From assembly GCF_027925155.1 (NCBI RefSeq), contig NZ_BSDY01000011.1, positions 1 through 64,000 on the forward strand: a DNA stretch of 64,000 bases. The letters run 5' to 3'. Position 1 is the stretch's first letter. Each line of letters starts with the position of its first letter. The position numbers and the translations under genes were made by a program. Source of the stretch: Propionigenium maris DSM 9537 (GTDB taxonomy: Bacteria > Fusobacteriota > Fusobacteriia > Fusobacteriales > Fusobacteriaceae). Shown piece after piece: positions 1 through 5,233 of the stretch. The notes under the pieces are model-generated. The model saw only the letters and a program-made list of their open reading frames with translations. It was not told where the DNA came from and did not search any database.

Positions 1-185
1 ATAGTAGTTTGAGGTATATACATTACTGGTCATATCCTTTCGAGTAGAATTTTGTGTGGTAACTCAATTATTACTCTATATTGGATATGATTTTTAATTT
101 TTTGTGAATTACTTTTGCAACACTCTAGATACTTTAAATCTAAACAAATAAAGATCTTAAATGGATGAAGTGTTACCAGAAATAT

Positions 186-212
186 AAAAAGAGTAGCTTT
201 ATAGGCTACTCC
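186..212 (-). terminator. Rho-independent terminator after the 77-aa ORF
   Basis: On the minus strand GAGTAGC-loop-GCTACTC is followed by five T. It lies about 20 bases past the stop of the upstream minus-strand gene. Confidence 0.8.
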
Positions 213-233
213 AGTATAGCTATCCATAGCTTG

Positions 234-467
234 TTAATTTAAAGAATCTAACTTTGCCTTTAACTGATCATAAGCTTTTCCTATGTTAATAAGGTTATTC
301 TGAAGACAGGGATCATTAATATCCTTGAAGTGTTCAGTGGTTCTTTGAAGGATACCACATAGATATTCAATGCTTTCCCGCTCAGGGATCTCCTCACTAC
401 AAAGGAAGTTGGCATAGTTTACCAGATTTGTTAGATACTCCTCCCTGTTCCTTCTCTTCATTTCCAT
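234..467 (-). CDS. Small hypothetical protein (77 aa)
   Basis: I do not recognise this protein. It is short, soluble-looking and charged, with a helical pattern and no signal peptide. The start ATG at 467 has GGAGGGG about 9 bases upstream, and a terminator follows the stop directly, so it reads as a single-gene unit. It lies downstream of rpsT on the same strand, but rpsT has its own terminator between them. It contains isolated Cys residues (FLCSEE, YLCG, DPCLQ) without a metal-binding pattern. Confidence 0.65.
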   Translation of the reverse strand: MEMKRRNREEYLTNLVNYANFLCSEEIPERESIEYLCGILQRTTEHFKDINDPCLQNNLINIGKAYDQLKAKLDSLN

Positions 468-560
468 AAATATCCCCTCCTTGATTAATTCTAACCTGAG
501 GCAGGAGGAAATTCAATTGAGAAAAGGAGGAGGAGTTATCCCTTTTAATAAAAGCTGCAA

Positions 561-597
561 AAAAGAAAAAGAACTGCTGAATGAATTCAACAGTTCC
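561..597 (-). terminator. Terminator of rpsT
   Basis: Minus-strand stem GAACTGTTGAAT/ATTCAGCAGTTC (one mismatch) is followed by a T-rich run, 25-60 bases past the rpsT stop. Confidence 0.85.
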
Positions 598-619
598 TCA
601 AGTTCTTCTCAAAAAGAAA

Positions 620-880
620 TTATAGAGCGTTTACTTTAGCTGCAAGTCTAGCTTTCTTTCTAGAAATAGTGTTCTTCTTGAAAACTCCCTTAGTTACAGC
701 TTTATCAAGCTCCTTGTATGCTACAGAAAGAGCAGCTTTAGCAGCCTCAGCGTCTTGAGCTTCAATAGCAGCTAGTACCTTCTTAACCATAGTCTTTACT
801 CTAGAAGTGATTGCTTGATTTCTCACTCTGTTTCTCTCTGCGATAACGATTCTCTTTTTTCCTTGTTTAGTGTGTGCCAA
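620..880 (-). CDS. rpsT: Ribosomal protein S20 (small subunit)
   Basis: S20 binds 16S rRNA in the body of the 30S subunit. The 86-residue, very basic, Ala/Lys-rich sequence begins MAHTKQGKKR and matches the usual S20 length and pattern (helical, with RVKTMVKKV and a basic SRKKARLAAK end). The start is TTG at 880 with AGGAGG 7-8 bases upstream; a TTG start may lower translation. It is monocistronic with its own promoter (918-946) and terminator. Identification is secure from the sequence. Confidence 0.96.
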   Translation of the reverse strand: MAHTKQGKKRIVIAERNRVRNQAITSRVKTMVKKVLAAIEAQDAEAAKAALSVAYKELDKAVTKGVFKKNTISRKKARLAAKVNAL

Positions 881-917
881 ATTAAAAACCTCCTAAAATA
901 TCTTTACAATAAGTAAA

Positions 918-946
918 ATAGTAACATAATTGATAATGAAAGTCAA
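918..946 (-). promoter_or_regulatory. rpsT promoter
   Basis: Minus-strand TTGACT, 17-base spacer, TACTAT, about 40 bases before the TTG start. Confidence 0.8.
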
Positions 947-1062
947 GCTAATGTCCTTGCCTTTCAAGGTTTAATTTGACAGGTAAGTTAAAAAGAGACA
1001 CTAAAAAAAATTAAACAACGGACCATAAGTATTCTAACACAAAGACGGAAAAAAGTAAATAT

Positions 1063-1090
1063 TTGAAAAACAGCTTAAGTGGGTTACAAT
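1063..1090 (+). promoter_or_regulatory. Promoter of the 95-aa membrane-anchored ORF
   Basis: TTGAAA, 16-base spacer, TACAAT, 30 bases before the start codon. Confidence 0.7.
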
Positions 1091-1119
1091 ATTAGTGCAG
1101 ACAGTAAGGGGGGAGAGTT

Positions 1120-1407
1120 ATGGGAGTATTAAAGATAGTAATATTGGCAGGTATAGCTTATCTGTACTGGGAGAATCATAAAAAAAGAAGCACTCTTGCC
1201 TGGGACTATGACCTGAGAAAAAAAGTTTCCTGGATACTGGCAGCTGATTTCAGAGCTAAGGATGAGGAGATAATGGATTTCTTTACCCACAAAACATATA
1301 AAAAGTATCTGAAGTCCTACAAGGGGGAGAAGTTTCTCTCAAAGGAGCAGGTAGATGAGCTGGGGAAGGCATATATCCAGTACCTGAAGGTCAAAAAGGG
1401 TCAATAG
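1120..1407 (+). CDS. Hypothetical protein with N-terminal membrane anchor (95 aa)
   Basis: I do not recognise the family. Residues 1-17 (MGVLKIVILAGIAYLYW) form one hydrophobic helix, followed by a charged, Lys-rich, helical cytoplasmic-type domain with aromatic clusters (FFTHKTYKKYLKSY). The ribosome site is GGGGGAG, and the promoter lies 30 bases upstream. No clear hairpin terminator was seen before the next gene. A single-pass small membrane protein of unknown role is the safest call. Confidence 0.7.
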   Translation: MGVLKIVILAGIAYLYWENHKKRSTLAWDYDLRKKVSWILAADFRAKDEEIMDFFTHKTYKKYLKSYKGEKFLSKEQVDELGKAYIQYLKVKKGQ

Positions 1408-1461
1408 GTTTAAGGGTATGAGGTAAGGGAGATCCTTGAAGTAGCAGGGGCTTCATTTTAA

Positions 1462-1490
1462 TTGCAATTAGATATACAGGATGATATAAT
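1462..1490 (+). promoter_or_regulatory. Promoter of the chalcone-isomerase-like gene
   Basis: TTGCAA, 17-base spacer, TATAAT (perfect -10), 27 bases before the ATG. Confidence 0.85.
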
Positions 1491-1516
1491 ACATCTGTAT
1501 TTTTAAGGAGGTTGAA

Positions 1517-2074
1517 ATGAAGAAGTTAACATTAATATTGATGATTCTTGTATCTGTCCTGAGCTTTGGAGCTGAAGTTGCCGGTGTGGAGGTAGCTGAG
1601 GGGATGAAGGTAGGAGAGAAGGAGTTAAAATTAAATGGTGCCGGAGTAAGGAAGAAGGCATTTTTAAGTCTATATGTGGGATCCCTCTATACAGAGAATA
1701 GGGTAGAGGATTCCTCAAGAGCAGTAGAGGGAGATGAGGAGATGTCTGTGGAGCTTCACATCGTTTCTGGGATGATATCCAATGATGCAATGAGAGAGGC
1801 TGTGGAGGAAGGATTTGATGCGTCTACCACTGTGGAGGAGAGAGCAGTCCTAAATGAAAGGATAGAGGGGTTCATAGAGGTGTTTAACGATGAGATAAAT
1901 AAGGGAGACAGGTTTACCTTTAACTACCTTCCAGATGCGGGAGTAGAGGTGTATAAGAACGGAATCCACCTTACCACAGTAGAGGGGCTTGATTTTAAGA
2001 GAGCTCTCTATGGGATATGGCTGGGAGATAAACCGGCAGATAAAAATTTAAAGAAAGCTATGTTAGGCAGATAA
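1517..2074 (+). CDS. Exported chalcone isomerase-like domain protein
   Basis: A signal peptide (MKKLTLILMILVSVLSFG, cleavage probably after FGA) is followed by the bacterial chalcone-isomerase-like fold. Seen features are the LNGAGVRKKAFLSLYVGSLY block at about 38-57 and the C-terminal RALYGIWLGDKPADKNLKKAMLG block typical of this family. Family members are periplasmic and their true ligand is unknown; flavonoid chemistry is not implied. AGGAGG precedes the start. The gene has its own promoter and ends in a strong bidirectional terminator. 185 residues is a normal length. Confidence 0.85.
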   Translation: MKKLTLILMILVSVLSFGAEVAGVEVAEGMKVGEKELKLNGAGVRKKAFLSLYVGSLYTENRVEDSSRAVEGDEEMSVELHIVSGMISNDAMREAVEEGFDASTTVEERAVLNERIEGFIEVFNDEINKGDRFTFNYLPDAGVEVYKNGIHLTTVEGLDFKRALYGIWLGDKPADKNLKKAMLGR

Positions 2075-2105
2075 AAAAGCGCCCTCACTTCAGGGCGCTT
2101 TTTTA
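2073..2105. terminator. Bidirectional terminator between convergent genes
   Basis: AGCGCCCT-loop-AGGGCGCT is flanked by A6 on the left and T6 on the right, so it can stop transcription from both the left gene and the GNAT gene. It overlaps the last bases of the GNAT gene. Confidence 0.9.
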
Positions 2106-2663
2106 ATTCCTGTTTTTCTTTTTGGTCTCCCACTCCTCTCTGAGGATCCCGTAACTTAGAGAGTCATAGTATCTTCCCTCTACGATTCGGGCTTTTCTGT
2201 ATACGGCTTCCTTTTTTAATCCCAAGCTTTCAGCCAGTCTCATCATTCGCTGATTGCCAGACCAGGTAGAGATCCCCAGTCTCACAATATCAGGGTGGGA
2301 ATTGAAGAGTTCGTCGATCCACATCTCCAGGGCAATTTTACCTATACCTCTACCCCAGTAGTTTTCATTAAAGATAACAATTCCTGCCTCCATCCAGAGA
2401 GTTTCCACGGACTTCCAGTACCAGTTGACGCTTCCAATTATCTCATCTGTGTCCCTGTTGGCAATGATCTTTTTATTTCCATAGGGATTACTATCCCCGG
2501 CAATTAACCTTTCCCTGAGGGTTTCAATGTATTTTTTTAGCTCCTCATGGGTTTCCTTAGGAAAGTATGGGCCATTGAATTTATGAAACTCCCTGTCTGG
2601 ATGGGTCCAGTGGAGGAGATCTTCCAGATCCTTTAACTTGACCTCTCTCAGTATAACTTCCAA
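2103..2663 (-). CDS. GNAT-family N-acetyltransferase (RimJ/RimL type)
   Basis: Transfers an acetyl group from acetyl-CoA to an amine; the substrate is unknown. The acetyl-CoA pyrophosphate loop is visible as NENYWGRGIGKIALEMW (about 98-114), and the NxxxxxLAESLGLKKEAVYRK pattern near the C-terminus is typical of the RimL-like subgroup that modifies ribosomal protein N-termini or small molecules. The start is TTG at 2663 with AAGGAT upstream; no in-frame ATG fits better. 186 residues is normal. It stands alone on the minus strand. Confidence 0.85.
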   Translation of the reverse strand: MEVILREVKLKDLEDLLHWTHPDREFHKFNGPYFPKETHEELKKYIETLRERLIAGDSNPYGNKKIIANRDTDEIIGSVNWYWKSVETLWMEAGIVIFNENYWGRGIGKIALEMWIDELFNSHPDIVRLGISTWSGNQRMMRLAESLGLKKEAVYRKARIVEGRYYDSLSYGILREEWETKKKNRN

Positions 2664-2793
2664 AATATCACATCCTTCTTACCTGACTGTTTAATTTAAG
2701 GGTAGTACATAAAGGAGAAAAATCAATGGATTCAGGTAATTAAAATTTTTTAAGAAGATACTGTAGATGGAAGAACTTATCTGCTAAAATATA

Positions 2794-2822
2794 TTGACAA
2801 TGTAAACATAAAAGTATAAAAT
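2794..2822 (+). promoter_or_regulatory. Promoter of the DUF134 operon
   Basis: TTGACA at 2794-2799, 17-base spacer, TAAAAT at 2817-2822 (or TATAAA with a 15-base spacer). The -10 region abuts a 14-base palindrome. Confidence 0.7.
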
Positions 2823-2835
2823 GTGCATATGCACA
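2822..2835. promoter_or_regulatory. Palindromic operator candidate TGTGCATATGCACA
   Basis: A perfect 14-base palindrome sits between the -10 box and the ribosome site of the DUF134 gene, at the expected transcription start. The downstream gene encodes a helix-turn-helix protein, so autoregulation is a reasonable inference. Confidence 0.55.
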
Positions 2836-2851
2836 CAAAAAGGAGTTGGTT

Positions 2852-3133
2852 ATGGGAAGGTGTAAGAAGGAAAGGTGCTGCAGGGAGCTTGGAGGATCGA
2901 GGTTGTTTAAGCCCAGAGGAGTTCCTGGAAGGGGATTGGATATAAATAATATTGAAATAGATGAGTTTGAAGCTATGAGGCTCTGTGATCTTGAGGGGAA
3001 GAGTCAGATAGAGGCAGCTGAGGCCATGGGAGTTTCCAGGGGAACTATTCAGAGACTGCTTATAAAGGGAAGAAAAAAGGTAGTGGAGTCCCTTCTAAAC
3101 AATAAGGGGATTTTAATAGAGGACAAGGAGTAG
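2852..3133 (+). CDS. DUF134 (UPF0251) family DNA-binding protein
   Basis: A 93-residue protein beginning MGRCKKERCCRE. The Cys cluster at residues 4, 9 and 10 and the segment FEAMRLCDLEGKSQIEAAEAMGVSRGTIQRLL are characteristic of DUF134, which carries a sigma70-region-4-like helix-turn-helix (about residues 48-68). Relatives often sit beside nitrogenase-cofactor-like (NifX/NifB) or metal/redox genes. ATG 2852 is chosen because AGGAG ends 6 bases upstream; the in-frame TTG at 2846 overlaps the ribosome site. It heads a three-ORF unit with two further Cys-containing proteins. Confidence 0.85.
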   Translation: MGRCKKERCCRELGGSRLFKPRGVPGRGLDINNIEIDEFEAMRLCDLEGKSQIEAAEAMGVSRGTIQRLLIKGRKKVVESLLNNKGILIEDKE

Positions 3134-3148
3134 AGAGGGAGGTAAAAG

Positions 3149-3292
3149 ATGAAGGAGAAGAGCTGCTGCAGAGAGAAGAAGCAGGAGAAGCACACATGTC
3201 AGTGTGGAGGTTCAAAGGACGGAAATGAGGAGAAGCATGGCAGTGGATGTCGTAGCAGAGAGTGTAAGTGTCATGAAAAGAAGAGAGGATAG
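3149..3292 (+). CDS. Small Cys-rich protein (47 aa), possible metal-binding
   Basis: An unrecognised ORF of 47 residues with seven Cys (6, 7, 17, 19, 34, 39, 41) and three His, in pairs CC, CQC and CKCH, in a Lys/Glu-rich chain. This composition resembles metal-binding small proteins, but no family match is claimed. GGGAGG ends 6-7 bases before the ATG, and the gene lies 15 bases after the DUF134 stop, so it is probably co-transcribed. Its start resembles the DUF134 start (K-C-C-R-E). Its end overlaps the DUF1858 gene by 20 bases. Confidence 0.6.
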   Translation: MKEKSCCREKKQEKHTCQCGGSKDGNEEKHGSGCRSRECKCHEKKRG

Positions 3293-3482
3293 AGATATCT
3301 TTGAGGAGCCACTGAAGGAGGTCCTGGAAAGGTATCCAGAGATAGGAGAGTTTCTGAGGGAGAGAGGTGTAGGCTGTGAGGGGTGTCCCCTATTTCACCT
3401 TGCAAACCTCAGGGAGGTATTTAGCTGCTACAAACTTAGCAGGGAGGAGTTTCATAAGATCCTTCTGAAGATAGAGATTTAA
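3273..3482 (+). CDS. DUF1858-domain small protein
   Basis: Starting at ATG 3273 the 69-residue product has the DUF1858 pattern: PLKEVLERYPEIGEFLRERG, then GCEGCP, then LREVF. The domain is found alone or attached to hybrid-cluster or redox proteins, and the CxxC pair may bind metal. The reading frame stays open upstream to GTG 3204 and ATG 3225, the latter with AAAGGA at a good distance. A longer product is therefore possible, but the upstream part overlaps the Cys-rich ORF and shows no family similarity. A strong terminator follows at once. Confidence 0.75.
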   Translation: MKRREDRDIFEEPLKEVLERYPEIGEFLRERGVGCEGCPLFHLANLREVFSCYKLSREEFHKILLKIEI

Positions 3483-3530
3483 AGGATCCCCCACCGGCAG
3501 GATGTGAGCTGCAGGTGGGGGATCCTTTTA
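3482..3530 (+). terminator. Terminator of the DUF134 unit
   Basis: AAGGATCCCCCACC pairs with GGTGGGGGATCCTT, followed by T-rich sequence; a very stable stem immediately after the DUF1858 stop. Confidence 0.9.
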
Positions 3531-3541
3531 TGTCTGTAAAA

Positions 3542-3580
3542 AGAAAAGCCCTCTGACCCTAATAATAGGTCAGAGGGTTT
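3542..3580 (-). terminator. Terminator of the 68-aa ORF
   Basis: Minus-strand CCCTCTGACC-loop-GGTCAGAGGG, then CTTTTC. Confidence 0.8.
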
Positions 3581-3605
3581 ACTTTATTCTGAAACTCATT
3601 ATAGA

Positions 3606-3812
3606 TTAATAGTTTTGAATAACCATCTCTCCAGCTTTATAGTCAAAACACTCGATCTGGCAATCAGGATAAACCTTCAGAAATCTATTGTAGATCTTTA
3701 GTGCTTCCTCTTCTCTGTTAACTACCTTCTTTTCCTTTAGAAAGGTTCCCTCAGCGGTGATCTTCTCAATTACCCTTACAATATAACAATTACTACCTCT
3801 TGAATTACTCAT
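3606..3812 (-). CDS. Small hypothetical protein (68 aa)
   Basis: I do not recognise the family. The sequence begins MSNSRGSNCYIVRVIEKI and continues with alternating beta/alpha character and a segment EEALKIYNRFLKVYPDCQIECFDY. There is no signal peptide or membrane helix. GAGAGG precedes the ATG by 7 bases, and a terminator follows the stop, so it appears to be a genuine single-gene unit. Confidence 0.65.
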   Translation of the reverse strand: MSNSRGSNCYIVRVIEKITAEGTFLKEKKVVNREEEALKIYNRFLKVYPDCQIECFDYKAGEMVIQNY

Positions 3813-3857
3813 CTTGGTACCTCTCTTTCAAATATAAAGCTATAAACAGATACGCTT

Positions 3858-3883
3858 AAAAAAAAAGCAGCTTCGAAGCTGCC
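3858..3883 (-). terminator. Terminator of tRNA-fMet
   Basis: Minus-strand GCAGCTTCGAAGCTGC followed by ten T, 12 bases beyond the CCA end of the tRNA. Confidence 0.9.
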
Positions 3884-3894
3884 TTGAATTTAAT

Positions 3895-3970
3895 TGGTGG
3901 CGGGGGCAGGACTTGAACCTGCGACCTTCGGGTTATGAGCCCGACGAGCTGCCAACTGCTCTACCCCGCG
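3895..3970 (-). tRNA. Initiator tRNA-fMet (CAU)
   Basis: A complete 76-base cloverleaf with anticodon CAT in the loop CTCATAA and an encoded CCA. Initiator hallmarks are all visible: three G:C pairs next to the anticodon loop (GGG/CCC), a purine 11:pyrimidine 24 pair in the D stem (GAGC/GCTC), and an unpaired 1:72 position. The 1:72 mismatch here is C:C rather than the common C:A. A -10 box TATAAT lies at 3991-3996 on the same strand, with no good -35. Confidence 0.96.
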
Positions 3971-4150
3971 AAACTACTTAATACTCAAATATTATATCAC
4001 AGATTGAGACAAAATAACAGGAAAATAAACAGATGATTGCACAGTTAAAGAAATATTTAGGATATGAGTCTCCGGTAATAGAGAGGTAAAGTTCCTGTTA
4101 AAGCTCGGTTAATAGGTCATTTTAGCTCCTTAAAAAATCACAAAAAAGAA

Positions 4151-4181
4151 AAAAAGTCAGGTTATATTTCCTGACTTTTTT
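4151..4181 (-). terminator. Terminator of the NIF3-like gene
   Basis: AAGTCAGG-loop-CCTGACTT flanked by A and T runs on both sides; it serves the minus-strand gene ending at 4201. Confidence 0.85.
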
Positions 4182-4200
4182 AAGCAGATTTTAAGTTTTG

Positions 4201-5019
4201 CTAGAGGATTCCAGCCATCTTTTGAACTTCTAAGCCCTTCTCCTCCAGTGCCTCTATGATCTTATTCAGACCGATGGAGTCACTGGCCATGTGTCCGGCT
4301 ACAATTACATTTCCAATATTCTGCTCAGCTACAGCCTTTCTTACACCGTCTGGTACGTGCATACAAACGATAGTTCCCACTCCAGCTTCAAAGTAGGACT
4401 TGAAAACATCTGTTCCTCCGTTTGTTCCCCCTGCAAAGAGTACGATAACCTTTCCTGCATAGCTGGACTCGGATCCCACTCTGATTATAGGTCCCGCCAC
4501 AGCATTCCTATAGATATCCATCTCTCTAAGGGCATCTACGATATCCTGGCAGGTAGCCTTTGGCTTGTCTCCTGTAAAGTCATCTAAGTACTTCTGTACG
4601 ATCTTCTCTCCGATTATATCTGCAGGCAGGTGGATATTCATGAAGGGTATCTTCAGAAGTCTTGCTGCTGAACTTGCTCTGTCATAGTTTGCCACATGGG
4701 TATTTAGAGCCACCTCGGCCTTTCTCTTGGCCAGAGCCTTCTGTGCCTTGTTGATAGGTACACCGTATTCCACCATCTTATCTACCTGAACATCCATTAC
4801 TTTGTGGAAGTCGATTCTTGCCTCATCTGAGTTTGGGTGGTGGCTGATAACAAGGTCCACTCCAAGTTCCCTTCCAAGAAGGATCTCAGGAGTTTCCATA
4901 TCCACACCTATAAGAACTTTTTTAATATTTTCTCCCTCTACCTGGATTCCCGAATCAGCAGGAGCTTCCTCGAGACCAGCAAGGTTAAGGGCTACATCCA
5001 TTATCTCTTTTGTATTCAT
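4201..5019 (-). CDS. NIF3-like (YbgI/DUF34-type) metal-binding protein
   Basis: A 272-residue protein related to the NIF3/YbgI family, whose members bind two metal ions and are linked to GTP cyclohydrolase-like or metal-chaperone roles that are not settled. Visible features are VISHHP at about 58-63, a central NTHVANYDRA segment, and the C-terminal VAGHMASDSIGLN block that supplies metal ligands. It is a divergent member, as the usual HHP block is preceded by GVDLV. AGGGGGA lies before the ATG. The gene is monocistronic with a clear promoter and terminator. Confidence 0.85.
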   Translation of the reverse strand: MNTKEIMDVALNLAGLEEAPADSGIQVEGENIKKVLIGVDMETPEILLGRELGVDLVISHHPNSDEARIDFHKVMDVQVDKMVEYGVPINKAQKALAKRKAEVALNTHVANYDRASSAARLLKIPFMNIHLPADIIGEKIVQKYLDDFTGDKPKATCQDIVDALREMDIYRNAVAGPIIRVGSESSYAGKVIVLFAGGTNGGTDVFKSYFEAGVGTIVCMHVPDGVRKAVAEQNIGNVIVAGHMASDSIGLNKIIEALEEKGLEVQKMAGIL

Positions 5020-5057
5020 CTAAACTTTCCCCCTCTTCACACTTTAAAATTATAGAT

Positions 5058-5086
5058 ATGATATACTTAGCTGGGGATAAAGTCAA
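5058..5086 (-). promoter_or_regulatory. Promoter of the NIF3-like gene
   Basis: Minus-strand TTGACT, 17-base spacer, TATCAT, about 40 bases before the start. Confidence 0.8.
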
Positions 5087-5155
5087 TAAATATAGGGGTA
5101 TCATTAACAAAAAGAATGAAAATCCCTGCTAGTATTCAATAAAAAAAATCTAGCG

Positions 5156-5183
5156 TTACAAAACCTGTAGAATTTGGTATAAT
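5156..5183 (+). promoter_or_regulatory. Promoter of the dinG-pgpH operon
   Basis: TTACAA, 16-base spacer, TATAAT, about 50 bases before the dinG start. Confidence 0.75.
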
Positions 5184-5233
5184 CTATTTTTTATGATAAA
5201 ATTATTAGAAAGAATTTTGAAAGGAACAATGAG

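Noticed and set aside
30-227. 65-codon open frame on the minus strand
   Set aside because: It runs through the terminator at 186-212, has no ribosome site and resembles no protein.
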